Positions 1-9,379 of a stretch of 64,000 nt of DNA are shown in pieces. The DNA is taken from assembly GCA_963717955.1 (NCBI GenBank), contig CAVQXR010000001.1, forward strand, positions 868,001 through 932,000. Direction: 5' to 3'. This stretch comes from CAVQXR01 sp963717955 (GTDB lineage Bacteria > Actinomycetota > Thermoleophilia > Gaiellales > Gaiellaceae). The position numbers were made by a program, and so were the translations under genes. Numbering within the stretch: position 1 is the first letter of the stretch; every line of letters starts with the position of its first letter. The notes under the pieces are model-generated. The model was not told the DNA's origin. It was given only the letters and a program-made list of their open reading frames with translations, and did no database searches.

Positions 1-1
1 G

Positions 2-375
2 CGCGTGGACGTCGCGGAGTTCGCCGCCGGGAACGGGGAGGCCCCGGCCGCCGAGGCTGGCGCACCCGCCGCCGAGGAGGCGCCCGCGGCGGAGCCCACG
101 GCCGAAGAGGCGCCCGCGGCGGAGCGGTTCCCCGCGAGGAGCCCGCGGTGGAGGAGCGTTCGGCTCCTGCCGTGGAAGACCTCGCGGCGCCGGCCGTCGA
201 GGAGGCGCCCCCCGTCGCGGCGGACGAGGAGCGCCCCGCGGCCCTGGAGCCCGTTGCGGAGGAGCCTTCGGCTCCCGTCGTCGAGGAGGCAGTCGCTCCC
301 TCCGCGGACGAGGCCGCGGAGGCCGCCGCCGAGGAGGTCCCGGCCGCGGGGGAGACCGAAGAGGAGGCCTCCTGA
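2..375 (+). CDS. rpsB: 30S ribosomal protein S2, C-terminal tail (partial, apparent frameshift)
   Basis: Only the end of the gene is in the window. It is an extremely Ala/Glu/Pro-rich acidic tail directly upstream of tsf, and rpsB-tsf is a nearly universal gene pair, so the identity rests on synteny plus the tail. The first ~42 codons read in frame 2 and the remainder, ending at the TGA at 373-375, reads in frame 1; both frames carry the same AEEAPAAE-like composition. A one-base error or slip near 125-140 therefore splits the tail. The stop overlaps the tsf start (TGATG), implying translational coupling. The globular S2 fold lies outside the window. Length variation of this repetitive tail is expected, and the frameshift could be real or a sequencing error. 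Confidence 0.6.
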   Translation, partial: RGRRGVRRRERGGPGRRGWRTRRRGGARGGAHGRRGARGGAVPREEPAVEERSAPAVEDLAAPAVEEAPPVAADEERPAALEPVAEEPSAPVVEEAVAPSADEAAEAAAEEVPAAGETEEEAS

Positions 376-1169
376 TGGTCGAGATCACCGCCGGGCTCGT
401 GAAGGAGCTCCGTGACCTGACAGGCGCGGGGATGATGGACTGCAAGCGGGCGCTCCAGGACTCGAGCGGCGACGTCGACGCCGCCCAGAAGCTGCTGCGT
501 GAGAAGGGTCTCGCCGCCGCCGCGAAGCGAGCCGAGCGGGCGACGACCGAGGGGATCGTGCTCGCTCGCGTCGACCACGGCACCGGCACGCTCGTGGCCG
601 TCGGGTGCGAGACCGAGCCCGTGTCGAAGAACGACGCTTTCCGGATGTTCGCCGGCGACGTGCTGGACGCCGTCGCGGTGGGCGGCCCGGGTGCCGAGGC
701 CGATCTCGAGGAGCGCCGCGCCGCGCTCGTCGCCAAGCTCGGCGAGAACGTCCTCGTGCGCGGATCGGCCCGCTTCGAGGCCGGCGAGGGCGAGTCCGTC
801 GTGGCCTACGTGCATCCTCCCGCCAACAGGATCGGCGTTCTCGTCCGGCTGAAGGGATCGGCAGATCTGGCACGGCTGCTCGCAATGCACATCTCGTTTG
901 CGAACCCCGCGTACCTCGACCGGGACGAGATCCCCGAGGCCGAGATCACGGCGGAGCGCGAGATCTACGAGAAGCTTCCGGACGTCGCCTCGAAACCCGA
1001 GGAGATCCGTGCGAAGATCGTGGACGGGATGCTCGTCAAGCGCTTCTTCGCCGAGCGGGTGCTCGCCGACCAGGCGTGGATCCACGACGACTCGCTGACC
1101 GCGGGCAAGGCGCTCGCCGAGCACGGCGCCGAGGTGCGTGAGTTCGTCCGGTACGGGCTCGCGGGGTGA
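375..1169 (+). CDS. tsf: Elongation factor Ts
   Basis: EF-Ts is the cytosolic guanine-nucleotide exchange factor that recycles EF-Tu-GDP during translation elongation. The 264-residue product has the N-terminal UBA-like segment, with the family signature TGAGMMDCKRAL at about residues 15-26, followed by the two-part dimerisation/core domain with ETEPVSKND at about residue 79. This is close to normal bacterial length. The ATG at 375 overlaps the stop of the S2 gene, and the TGA overlaps the GTG of pyrH, so all three genes look translationally coupled in one mRNA. Confidence 0.96.
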   Translation: MVEITAGLVKELRDLTGAGMMDCKRALQDSSGDVDAAQKLLREKGLAAAAKRAERATTEGIVLARVDHGTGTLVAVGCETEPVSKNDAFRMFAGDVLDAVAVGGPGAEADLEERRAALVAKLGENVLVRGSARFEAGEGESVVAYVHPPANRIGVLVRLKGSADLARLLAMHISFANPAYLDRDEIPEAEITAEREIYEKLPDVASKPEEIRAKIVDGMLVKRFFAERVLADQAWIHDDSLTAGKALAEHGAEVREFVRYGLAG

Positions 1170-1933
1170 CGGGGACGGCGGAAGCGGGAGGCCCGTCCGG
1201 CGCACCCGGTGCCGTGGGATCGCCCGCGTTTCGCCGCATTCTGCTCAAGCTGTCCGGGGAGGCGTTCGCGGGCGACACCGGGTTCGGAGTCGCTCCCGAC
1301 CGCGTGTCGGCGATCGCCCGGTCGCTCGTCGCCGTCCGCGCGCTGGGGGCGGAGGTCGCCCTCGTCATCGGTGCCGGGAACTACGTGCGCGGCACGACCG
1401 CCGAGAAGACGGGGATGGATCGCGCGACCGCGGACTACGCGGGCATGCTCGCGACGCTGCTGAACGCGCTGCCGATGCAGGACACGCTCGAGAAGCTCGG
1501 CGTGGTGACGCGCGTCCTGTCCGCGATCACCGTCAGCGAGGTCGCGGAGCCGTACATCCGGCGGCGCGCGATCCGCCACCTCGAGAAGGGGCGCGTCGTC
1601 ATCTTCGCCTGCGGCACCGGCAACCCGTTCTTCACGACCGACACGGCGGCGGCGTTGCGGGCGCTCGAGATCGGCGCGAGCGCGATCCTGATGGGCAAGA
1701 ACGGTGTCGACGGCGTGTACGACGGGGATCCGCGGCTCGATCCGTCGGCCGCCTTCCTGCCCGAGCTGACCCACAGGGAGGCGCTCGAGCGGGGCCTGCG
1801 GGTGATGGACACGACGGCGCTCTCGCTGTGCATGGACAACGGCCTGCCGATCCACGTCTTCGGCCTCGACGACGAGCGCAACATCGAGCGGGTCGTCGCG
1901 GGCGACCGGATCGGCACGATCATCTCGACGTGA
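1166..1933 (+). CDS. pyrH: UMP kinase
   Basis: This enzyme phosphorylates UMP to UDP with ATP in pyrimidine nucleotide synthesis and belongs to the amino-acid-kinase fold family, acting as a cytosolic hexamer. The 255 residues show the ATP-loop ILLKLSGEAFAGD near residue 25, GAGNYVRG near 70 and the UMP-binding segment DYAGMLATLLNALPMQD near 90. The GTG at 1166 overlaps the tsf stop (GTGA). The first ~20 residues are Gly/Ala/Pro-rich and less conserved, so a slightly later start is possible. It is followed after 10 bases by frr, the usual order. Confidence 0.95.
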   Translation: MTGTAEAGGPSGAPGAVGSPAFRRILLKLSGEAFAGDTGFGVAPDRVSAIARSLVAVRALGAEVALVIGAGNYVRGTTAEKTGMDRATADYAGMLATLLNALPMQDTLEKLGVVTRVLSAITVSEVAEPYIRRRAIRHLEKGRVVIFACGTGNPFFTTDTAAALRALEIGASAILMGKNGVDGVYDGDPRLDPSAAFLPELTHREALERGLRVMDTTALSLCMDNGLPIHVFGLDDERNIERVVAGDRIGTIIST

Positions 1934-1943
1934 GGGGGGAAGC

Positions 1944-2501
1944 ATGATCGCTGAGCTGCTCGAGGACGGCAAGCGCCGGATGGACAAGTCGGTCGAGGCC
2001 ACGCAGCACGAGTTCAACACCGTGCGCACCGGCCGTGCGTCGGCCGCGCTCCTCGACCGGGTCGTCGTCGACTACTACGGCACGCCGACGCCGGTCAAGC
2101 AGCTGGCGACGATCAACGTGCCCGAGCCACGGCTCCTCACGATGCAGCCGTTCGACCCGGGCTCGGTGAAGGCGATCGAACGCGCCGTGATGGAGTCCGA
2201 TCTCGGGCTCACGCCGTCGAACGACGGGAAGCTCATCCGGCTCCCGATCCCTACGCTGACCGAGGAGCGCCGCAAGGAGCTCGTCAAGGTCGTCCGCCAC
2301 CTCGCAGAGGAGGGACGCGTCGCCGTTCGCAACGTGCGGCGGGACGTGATGCACGACCTGAAGGAGCTCGCGCGGGACGGCGAGGTCGGGGACGACGAGG
2401 AGCGACGGGCCGAGGATCGTCTCCAGAAGCTGACCGACGAGCACACCCACCGGATCGACGAGCTCCTGAAGAAGAAGGAAGAGGAGATCATGGAGGTCTG
2501 A
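1944..2501 (+). CDS. frr: Ribosome recycling factor
   Basis: RRF splits the post-termination ribosome together with EF-G. The 185-residue length and the segments NTVRTGRASAALLD (about 30-43), YYGTPTPVKQLA (about 49-60) and the C-terminal charged helix with DELLKKKEEEIMEV are standard for the family. A GGGGGAAGC Shine-Dalgarno sits just upstream of the ATG. It is the last gene before a short inverted repeat, so the rpsB-tsf-pyrH-frr transcript may partly end here. Confidence 0.96.
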   Translation: MIAELLEDGKRRMDKSVEATQHEFNTVRTGRASAALLDRVVVDYYGTPTPVKQLATINVPEPRLLTMQPFDPGSVKAIERAVMESDLGLTPSNDGKLIRLPIPTLTEERRKELVKVVRHLAEEGRVAVRNVRRDVMHDLKELARDGEVGDDEERRAEDRLQKLTDEHTHRIDELLKKKEEEIMEV

Positions 2502-2519
2502 TCCGGACGATCCAACGGG

Positions 2520-2546
2520 AATCGTGGCGCCGGCGGTGCCACGATT
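2520..2546 (+). terminator. Hairpin downstream of frr
   Basis: A perfect 9-bp stem (AATCGTGGC paired with GCCACGATT) with a 9-base loop starts about 19 bases after the frr stop. There is no good T-run after it, so it may be an attenuator or weak terminator between the ribosomal block and the lipid block. Confidence 0.45.
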
Positions 2547-2601
2547 TCCGGTCGATCACCGATCGATCGTCCAACCTCCATCGCGACGGAACCGGCACCG
2601 G

Positions 2602-3351
2602 GTGAACCTCCTCACGAGACTCCGCACGCTCGCCGGCATGAGATCGGCACCCGAACGGCCGCGGTCGTCGACCGCGCGCTCGGTGGCGATCATCATGGAC
2701 GGCAACGCCCGCTGGGCACGGCGCCGCCATCTGCCGGTCATCGCCGGTCACGACGCGGGCACGCGGGCGCTGCATCGCACGATCGACGCCGCCTCGACGT
2801 CGGGATCGAGTCGCTCTGCGTCTTCGCGTTCTCGACCGAGAACTGGTCGCGTCCGCAGGCCGAGGTCGAGGCTCTCATGGAGCTCTTCGGCGACGCCATC
2901 GAGCGCGAGCTCCCGCACCTGCTTCGCAACGGCGTGCGTGCCCGCTTCGTCGGCCGCCGCGATCGTGCGCCCGAGGGCGTGCGCGCGATGATGGCCCGGC
3001 TCGAGGGGCTGACCGCCGGGAACGATCGGATGACGCTGTGGATCGCGTTCGACTACGGCGGCCGCGCCGAGATCGTGGAGGCCACGCGGCGCCTCGTCGA
3101 GGAGGGCGTCGATCCGCGCGACGTCGACGAGAATGCGATCGCCTCCCGCCTCTACGCGCCCGACCTGCCCGAGCCCGATCTCCTGATCCGGACGTCCGGC
3201 GAGCAGCGCATGTCGAACTTCCTGCTCTGGCAGGTCGCGTACGCGGAGCTCGTGTTCGTGGACGTCCTCTGGCCCGACTTCGGCGAGCGGGAGCTTCGCC
3301 GCGCGCGTCGAGGAGTACGCCACCCGGCAGCGTCGCTTCGGCGGGCGATGA
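2602..3351 (+). CDS. uppS: Isoprenyl transferase (undecaprenyl diphosphate synthase), two frameshifts
   Basis: This enzyme condenses isopentenyl diphosphate units into the polyprenyl carrier for cell-wall synthesis. Frame 1 carries the catalytic start VAIIMDGNARWARRR. At about 2792 the reading moves to frame 0, which carries VFAFSTENWSRP, FDYGGRAEIVEATR and DLLIRTSGEQRMSNFLLWQ. At about 3296 it returns to frame 1, giving VEEYATRQRRFGGR and a stop at 3349-3351 that overlaps the cdsA ATG. All family blocks are present in order, so two compensating single-base errors are more likely than a dead gene. The start could be GTG 2602 or ATG 2638; neither has a strong ribosome site. Confidence 0.85.
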
Positions 3352-4145
3352 GCGACGCCGTCTCCCGGGTGCTCGTGGCGGCGGCGGGGCTGCCGATCGT
3401 GCTCGGCGCCGCCTGGGTCGGTGGCTGGTCGCTGCTCGCGCTGCTCGTCGTCGCGGCACTGCTGTCGCTCCACGAGCTGTACTCGATGGGGCGCGAGTTC
3501 CGCCCGCTGACGTTGGCCGGGTACGCGGGCGCCGTCGCCGTGCTCGTCGGGGTCGAGCTCGGCGGGATCCCGTGGCTGCTCGGCGGGGCGCTGCTGACGC
3601 TTCCACTCGCATTCGTGCTCGTACTGCTCGCCGAGTCGAGGCAGTCCGCGACGGTGATGATCTCGTTCACGCTCTGCGGCGTGGTCTGGGTGGCCGTCGG
3701 CCTCGCCCACGCCGCGCTGTTGCGCGACATCCCCGAGAACGGGCGCCTCACCATCTTCACGGTGCTGCTGACGGTGTTCGCGGTCGACACCGGCGCGTAC
3801 CTCGTCGGCCGGCTCGTCGGCCGGCACAGGATGGCGCCGACGATCTCGCCCGGAAAGAGCTGGGAGGGCTTCGTCGGCGGTGCCCTGCTGGGAACGTTCG
3901 TCTGCTTCATCGCCATGTACGACCAGGAGTTCCTCGAGATCTGGGAGTCCCTCGTGCTCGGCGCCGTCATCGTTCTCGCCTCGGCGATCGGCGATCTGAT
4001 GGAGTCGCTCGTGAAGCGCGACATCGGCGTCAAGGACTCCGGGCGCATGCTCGCCGGTCACGGCGGCGTGCTCGACCGGGTCGACAGCCTGCTCTGGGCC
4101 CTACCCGCTGCCTTCTACGCGCTGCTCGGGCTCGGCGTCGTCTGA
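3348..4145 (+). CDS. cdsA: Phosphatidate cytidylyltransferase (CDP-diacylglycerol synthase)
   Basis: CdsA converts phosphatidic acid and CTP into CDP-diacylglycerol, the precursor of all membrane phospholipids. The protein of about 265 residues is strongly hydrophobic with roughly seven or eight membrane segments. It ends with the family signature, a run from GDLMESLVKRDIGVKDSG to LDRVDS near residues 215-245. Its ATG overlaps the frameshifted uppS stop (ATGA), the normal uppS-cdsA arrangement. The next gene, dxr, follows after a 58-base gap. Confidence 0.93.
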   Translation: MSDAVSRVLVAAAGLPIVLGAAWVGGWSLLALLVVAALLSLHELYSMGREFRPLTLAGYAGAVAVLVGVELGGIPWLLGGALLTLPLAFVLVLLAESRQSATVMISFTLCGVVWVAVGLAHAALLRDIPENGRLTIFTVLLTVFAVDTGAYLVGRLVGRHRMAPTISPGKSWEGFVGGALLGTFVCFIAMYDQEFLEIWESLVLGAVIVLASAIGDLMESLVKRDIGVKDSGRMLAGHGGVLDRVDSLLWALPAAFYALLGLGVV

Positions 4146-4203
4146 TTCTGCGTCCGGTGGCCGGCCCTCCGATGGCGCCTGGGGCGGCATCTACACTGGG
4201 TAC

Positions 4204-5298
4204 GTGAAGCGGGTCGCCCTGCTCGGCGCCACCGGCTCGATCGGCCGGCAGGCCGTCGAGATCATCGACGCACATCCGGATCTCGAGCTCTGCGCGCTCG
4301 CCGTCGGCCGCCGCGGCGACGAGGCCCGCGCGCTCGCCGAGGCCCGTCGCGTGACGGCCGTCTCGGTCGCCGGAGACCCGCCGCTCGACGCGTTGATCGA
4401 CGTCGCCGAGCCCGACGTCGTGCTGAACGCGGTCGTCGGCTTCGCCGGGCTGCCCGCAACGATGCGCGCCCTCGAGGCCGGGATCGACCTCGCGCTCGCC
4501 AACAAGGAGAGCCTCGTCGCGGCCGGAGAGCTCGCGCTCGCCGCACGGCGGCACGGCAGGGGCAGGATCCTGCCAGTCGACAGCGAGCATTCGGCGATCT
4601 TCCAGTGCCTGGAGGGCCGTGCGGCGGAGACCGTCGACACGCTCGTCCTCACCGCCTCGGGCGGGCCGTTTCGCGGCCGCAGCCGCGACGAGCTGCACGA
4701 CGTGACCCCGCAGGACGCCCTCGCCCACCCGACCTGGAGCATGGGGCCGAAGATCACGATCGACTCCGCGACCCTGATGAACAAGGGGCTCGAGCTGATC
4801 GAGGCGCACTTCCTCTTCGGCGTACCGTACGAAAGGATCGAGGTCGTCGTCCACCCGACGTCGGTCGTCCACTCGCTCGTCCGCTTCCGCGACGGCGCCG
4901 CGCTCGCGCATCTCGGCTACCCCGACATGCGGGTTCCGATCTCCTATGCGCTGACGTACCCGGAGCGAGGAGCGACGCCGATCCCGCCGCTCGACCTCGC
5001 ATCGGGCATGACGCTCGAGTTCCGTGCGCCCGACGTCGAGGCGTTCCCCGCGCTGCGCCTGGCCCGCGAGGCGGGTGAGGCCGGCGGCACCGCCCCGTGC
5101 GTGCTCAACGCGGCCAACGAGGTCGCCGTCGCGTCGTTCCTCGCCGGAACGCTGCCCTTCTCCGGGATCCCGGAGCTGTGCGAGCGGACGCTCGATACGG
5201 GCGACTGGCCGCCGGCGCGGGATCTGGCCGACCTGGTCGCGATCGACGGCGAGGCGCGTCGCGTCGCGGAGCAGCTGACCCGGGAGCTCGTCGCGTGA
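4204..5298 (+). CDS. dxr: 1-deoxy-D-xylulose 5-phosphate reductoisomerase
   Basis: Dxr catalyses the NADPH-dependent rearrangement and reduction of DXP to MEP, the committed step of non-mevalonate isoprenoid synthesis. Visible features are the NADPH loop LLGATGSIGRQ at residues 5-15, ANKESLV near 100, the metal/substrate site PVDSEHSAIFQCL near 125, TASGGPFRGR near 154 and KITIDSATLMNKGLE near 183. At 364 residues it is slightly shorter than many homologues. The start is GTG. Its stop overlaps the GTG of rseP, so the two genes are coupled. Confidence 0.95.
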   Translation: MKRVALLGATGSIGRQAVEIIDAHPDLELCALAVGRRGDEARALAEARRVTAVSVAGDPPLDALIDVAEPDVVLNAVVGFAGLPATMRALEAGIDLALANKESLVAAGELALAARRHGRGRILPVDSEHSAIFQCLEGRAAETVDTLVLTASGGPFRGRSRDELHDVTPQDALAHPTWSMGPKITIDSATLMNKGLELIEAHFLFGVPYERIEVVVHPTSVVHSLVRFRDGAALAHLGYPDMRVPISYALTYPERGATPIPPLDLASGMTLEFRAPDVEAFPALRLAREAGEAGGTAPCVLNAANEVAVASFLAGTLPFSGIPELCERTLDTGDWPPARDLADLVAIDGEARRVAEQLTRELVA

Positions 5299-6521
5299 AC
5301 GTGGCGATCGCGATCGCCGGGCTCGCGTTCCTGGTCATCATCCACGAGGCGGGGCACTTCTTCGTCGCCCGGGCGGTCGGGATGCGGCCGCGCAAGTTCT
5401 ACCTCTTCTTCCCGCCGGCGATCGCGAAGGTCCGGCGCAACGGCATCGAGTACGGCATCGGTTCGATCCCGCTCGGCGGCTACGTGAAGATCCCCGGCAT
5501 GCATCGCCCGGCCGCCGGCGACGTGGACGCCCATTTCAACAGGGCGCTCGCCGACGCGCCGTGGCTCGACCGTCATCTCGTCCAGGTGAAGAACGCACTC
5601 TCCCGCGGCGACTTCGAGCAGGCCCGGGCCGAGCTGCCGGAGCTCGCGGCGGCCATGGAGCACGCCGACCTCCCGGAGCCGGCGCGACGGAGCGTCGAGA
5701 AGGGGCTCACCGAGCTCGACGACGGCACCGCCCCGGACGCGTACTGGCGGGCGCCCGCCTGGAAGCGCATCGCCGTCATCTTCGCCGGCCCCGCCGCCAA
5801 TCTGATCTTCGCGGTCGCGGCGCTCGCCGTCGTGTTCTCGGTCGGCGTCGCCGCCGGTGCCACGCGTACCGTCGAGACCGTCTCCCCGGGCACGCCCGCG
5901 GCTTCCCTGCCGCTGCAGCCGGGAGACGTGATCATTGCGATCGACGGGGTCGCCACCGACCGCTTCCGCGAGATCTCCGACCAGATCCGGGGCAGCGAGG
6001 GCCGGCCGATCACGGTCACCGTGGAGCGTGATGGCGAGCGCGTGGACCTGGGTCCGATCGCGCCCGTCGAGATCGAGGGTCGCTACCGCCTCGGTTTCAT
6101 CCCGGAGGCGTACCTCCGCAGCTACGGACCCGCCGAGGCGGTGGGGAAGGCGTTCGAGGAGACCGGCCGCGTGACCGTCGCGATCGGCGAGGCGCTCGGC
6201 GGGATCGTGACCGGGTCGACGCGTGACGACGTCAGCTCCGCGGTGGGCATCGTCGAGCAGTCCTCCCAGTTCGTCGAGCAGGGATTTCGCTACTACCTCG
6301 GCGTGCTCGCGCTGATCAGCCTCTCGCTCGCGCTCCTCAACCTGCTGCCCCTGCTTCCGCTCGACGGCGGCCACATCGCGTTCTCGATCGCCGAGCGGAT
6401 CCGCGGCCGCGCGATTCCGCGCGAGGCCTACGAGCGCGCGTCGTTCGTCGGGATCGCGCTCGTGCTCCTGCTCTTCTTCATCGGCCTCTCGAACGACATC
6501 GAGCGTCTGCGCGACGGATAG
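5295..6521 (+). CDS. rseP: Site-2 protease RseP (membrane zinc metalloprotease)
   Basis: RseP-type proteases cut transmembrane segments of anti-sigma factors and leftover signal peptides. The 408 residues begin with a membrane helix carrying the zinc site HEAGH at residues 17-21. A PDZ domain follows at about 190-265, with PLQPGDVIIAIDG. A C-terminal membrane region carries the second metal motif LLPLDGGHIAF. An unusual charged insert of about 80 residues separates the first metal site from the PDZ domain. The GTG start overlaps the dxr stop. An open frame extends upstream inside dxr, but the HEAGH helix places the true start here. Confidence 0.92.
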   Translation: MNVAIAIAGLAFLVIIHEAGHFFVARAVGMRPRKFYLFFPPAIAKVRRNGIEYGIGSIPLGGYVKIPGMHRPAAGDVDAHFNRALADAPWLDRHLVQVKNALSRGDFEQARAELPELAAAMEHADLPEPARRSVEKGLTELDDGTAPDAYWRAPAWKRIAVIFAGPAANLIFAVAALAVVFSVGVAAGATRTVETVSPGTPAASLPLQPGDVIIAIDGVATDRFREISDQIRGSEGRPITVTVERDGERVDLGPIAPVEIEGRYRLGFIPEAYLRSYGPAEAVGKAFEETGRVTVAIGEALGGIVTGSTRDDVSSAVGIVEQSSQFVEQGFRYYLGVLALISLSLALLNLLPLLPLDGGHIAFSIAERIRGRAIPREAYERASFVGIALVLLLFFIGLSNDIERLRDG

Positions 6522-6537
6522 AATCGACCGCGGGAGC

Positions 6538-7680
6538 ATGGCGAGCGCGGTTCAGATCAACGTCGGCGGCGTGCCCATGGGCGGGGGCGCGCCGGTCGTC
6601 GTGCAGTCGATGACGCTGACGTACACGCACGACATCGACGCGACGATGGAGCAGATCGGCCGCCTCGCATCGGCGGGCTGCGAGGTCGTCCGGGTCGCCG
6701 TCCCGAAGGACGAGGACGCGAAGGCGCTTCGCAAGCTCGTCTACCTCTCGCCGCTCCCGATCGTCGCCGACATCCACTTCAACGCCTCGCTCGCGCTCAA
6801 GGCGATCGACGCCGGCGTCGCGAAGGTCCGGATCAACCCCGGCAACATCGGCGGGCCCGACAAGACGGCCGAGGTGGTGCGGGCGGCGAAGGCGAAGGGG
6901 ATCCCGATGCGGATCGGCGCGAACTCCGGCTCGCTCCCCAAGCACCTCGTCGCGCTCGCGCAGCAGGACACCGCGGCTGCGCTCGTCGAGGAGGCGCTCG
7001 AGCAGGTGCGCCTGCTCGAGTCGCTTCACCACCGCGAGTTCGCGATCTCCGTCAAGTCGAGCTCCGTGCCGACGATGATTCGCGCCTACCGGACGCTCGC
7101 GGAGCGAGTTCCGTACCCGCTCCACCTCGGCGTCACCGAGGCAGGCCCGCCGCCGGCCGGCGTCGTCAAGAGCGCGATCGGCATCGGCGCGCTCCTGATG
7201 GACGGGATCGGCGACACGATCCGGATCTCGCTCACCGCCGACCCGGTGAAGGAGGTCGAGACCGCCTGGGACATCCTCAAGTCGCTCGGCTTGCGCGAGC
7301 GCGGCCCGGTGATGATCGCCTGCCCCTCGTGCGGCCGCGACAACGTCGGCGTCGAGAAGCTCGCCGGGGCCGTGCAGGAGCGGCTCCACGCCTACCCCGA
7401 GGCGTTCGAGGTCGCGGTCATGGGCTGCGCCGTGAACGGGCCGGGGGAGGCGGGCGACGCCGACTTCGGGATCGCCGGCGGACGCGACGTCGGCTTCATC
7501 TACGCCCATGGCCGCGTGCTGCGCAAGGTGTCGTCCGACGTCCTGATCGACGAGCTGTTCCACGAGATCGACCGCTGGCTCGAGGCCGGGATGCCGCGCC
7601 CGACGCGCCTGAAGCTCGCGAAGCCCGCGGCGCAGCTGATGGCCGAGGCGGCCCAGCGGCCGGTCGAGACGACAGCGTAG
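6538..7680 (+). CDS. ispG: 4-hydroxy-3-methylbut-2-en-1-yl diphosphate synthase (flavodoxin-type)
   Basis: IspG is the [4Fe-4S] enzyme that reductively dehydrates MEcPP to HMBPP in the MEP isoprenoid pathway. The 380-residue protein has the N-terminal TIM-barrel-like domain, with VQSMTLTYTHD at about 22 and KVRINPGNIGG near 97. The C-terminal cluster-binding domain contains CPSCGRD near 263 and GCAVNGPGEA near 301, which supply the cluster cysteines. It follows rseP by 16 bases, keeping the common dxr-rseP-ispG order. Confidence 0.96.
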   Translation: MASAVQINVGGVPMGGGAPVVVQSMTLTYTHDIDATMEQIGRLASAGCEVVRVAVPKDEDAKALRKLVYLSPLPIVADIHFNASLALKAIDAGVAKVRINPGNIGGPDKTAEVVRAAKAKGIPMRIGANSGSLPKHLVALAQQDTAAALVEEALEQVRLLESLHHREFAISVKSSSVPTMIRAYRTLAERVPYPLHLGVTEAGPPPAGVVKSAIGIGALLMDGIGDTIRISLTADPVKEVETAWDILKSLGLRERGPVMIACPSCGRDNVGVEKLAGAVQERLHAYPEAFEVAVMGCAVNGPGEAGDADFGIAGGRDVGFIYAHGRVLRKVSSDVLIDELFHEIDRWLEAGMPRPTRLKLAKPAAQLMAEAAQRPVETTA

Positions 7681-7687
7681 CCCCGGC

Positions 7688-9379
7688 GTGCGGGCCTCCC
7701 GACTCTTCATCCCGACGCTGCGAGAGGCGCCGGCCGACGCCGAGGCCGAGAGTCACCGGCTGCTCGTCCGCGGCGGCTTCATCCGCCAGCTCGGCGCCGG
7801 CCTCTGGACCTATCTGCCGCTCGGCTGGCGCGTGCACCGGAAGGCGGTGCAGATCGTCCGCGAGGAGATGGACGCGATCGGGGGCCAGGAGATGCACATG
7901 CCCGTCGTCACGCCCGCCGAGCTGTGGCGAGCATCGGGCCGCTACGAGATCCCCGAGGTCTTCAAGTTCGAAGACCGCGCCGGCCGTCAGTTCGTGCTGC
8001 CGATGACGCACGAGGAGACGGTGACGTTCCACGCCGCCGAGATCCAGAGCTACCGGGAGCTCCCCCAGATCCTCTACCACTTCCAGACGAAGGATCGCGA
8101 CGAGCCACGCCCGCGCGGCGGCCTGCTCCGCGTGCGCGAGTTCGTCATGAAGGACTCCTACTCCTTCGACCGCGACGCCGACGGGCTCGAGCGGAGCTTC
8201 CGGCTCCATGCCAATGCCTACGAGCGGGTCTTCGCGCGCTGCGGCCTCGAGGTGCGGCCCGTTCAGGCCGAGTCCGGGATGATGGGCGGCAGCGCGTCGA
8301 TCGACTACCTGGCGCCGTCCGGAGCGGGGGAGAACACGCTCGTCACCTGTGAGCGCTGCGACTATGCGACCGACCTCGAGATCGCCCGCGGCGTGCCCCG
8401 CGCCCCCGAGTTTCCACCGGCCCTGGGGGCGCCCGAGGAGGTCGAGACGCCGGGTGTGACGACCATCGAGGAACTCGCCGAGCTGCTCGGGATCGATTCG
8501 GCCGCGGCCGCGAAGGCGATGCCGGTCGTCAGGCCCGACGGGACGCTCGTGCTCGCGCTCGTCCGCGGCGACGACCGCCTCGAGGAGTCGAGGATGGCCG
8601 CAGCGCTCGGCTCGGACTTCCGGCCGGCGCAGGAGGACGAGATCAGGGCGTCGTTCGGCGCCGACCCCGGCTCGCTCGGGCCCGTCGGCTTCGCGGGCGA
8701 GATCGTCGCCGACGAGGCGCTCCGCGAGGGCCAGTTCGTGGGCGGCGCGAACCGCACCGGCTGGCATCTCCGCGGCCTGGAGGCGGGTCGCGACTACGAG
8801 GCCCGCTTCGCAGACCTGCGGGAGCCGCGCGAGGGTGACCGCTGCCCGCGGTGCGCCGGCGCGCTGCGCTTCCAGATCGCGATCGAGGTCGGCCACATCT
8901 TCAAGCTCGAGACCCGCTACTCGGTCCCGCTCGGCGCAACCTTCCTCGACGAGAGCGGGGTGGAGCACCCGCTCCTGATGGGCTCCTACGGCATCGGCCC
9001 GGGACGGATCATGGCGGCCGCGGTCGAGCAGAACGCCGACGAGCACGGGATCTCCTGGCCGCGGGCGCTCGCCCCCTACGACGTCCACGTGATCTCGATC
9101 GGCGCCGCCGGCCCCGAGATCGAGGCGCTCGCCGACACCGTGGGGACGGCGCTCGAGGGTGTAGGCCTCAGCGTTCTGCTCGACGATCGTGATCGGCGCC
9201 CCGGCGAGAAGTTCGCCGATGCCGACCTGATCGGCTGCCCGCTGCGTGTGACCGTCGGCAAGAAGGCGCTCGAGGACGGGAAGGTCGAGCTGCGTTCTCG
9301 TCGCACGGGCGAGGAGCAGCGCGTCGCATCTGCGGCCGTCGCCGCTGCCGCGCGGGCGTTGTGGGACTCGCTACCGTGA
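7688..9379 (+). CDS. proS: Prolyl-tRNA synthetase
   Basis: This class II aminoacyl-tRNA synthetase charges tRNA-Pro. The 563 residues fit the bacterial form with an editing (INS) domain inserted between motifs 2 and 3, about residues 225-390. Motif 2 is RPRGGLLRVREFVMKDSYSF near 140. Motif 3 is LLMGSYGIGPGRIMAA near 432. A C-terminal anticodon-binding domain follows from about 460. The start is GTG, 8 bases after ispG. A tRNA-Pro(GGG) gene lies about 1.9 kb downstream. Confidence 0.96.
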   Translation: MRASRLFIPTLREAPADAEAESHRLLVRGGFIRQLGAGLWTYLPLGWRVHRKAVQIVREEMDAIGGQEMHMPVVTPAELWRASGRYEIPEVFKFEDRAGRQFVLPMTHEETVTFHAAEIQSYRELPQILYHFQTKDRDEPRPRGGLLRVREFVMKDSYSFDRDADGLERSFRLHANAYERVFARCGLEVRPVQAESGMMGGSASIDYLAPSGAGENTLVTCERCDYATDLEIARGVPRAPEFPPALGAPEEVETPGVTTIEELAELLGIDSAAAAKAMPVVRPDGTLVLALVRGDDRLEESRMAAALGSDFRPAQEDEIRASFGADPGSLGPVGFAGEIVADEALREGQFVGGANRTGWHLRGLEAGRDYEARFADLREPREGDRCPRCAGALRFQIAIEVGHIFKLETRYSVPLGATFLDESGVEHPLLMGSYGIGPGRIMAAAVEQNADEHGISWPRALAPYDVHVISIGAAGPEIEALADTVGTALEGVGLSVLLDDRDRRPGEKFADADLIGCPLRVTVGKKALEDGKVELRSRRTGEEQRVASAAVAAAARALWDSLP

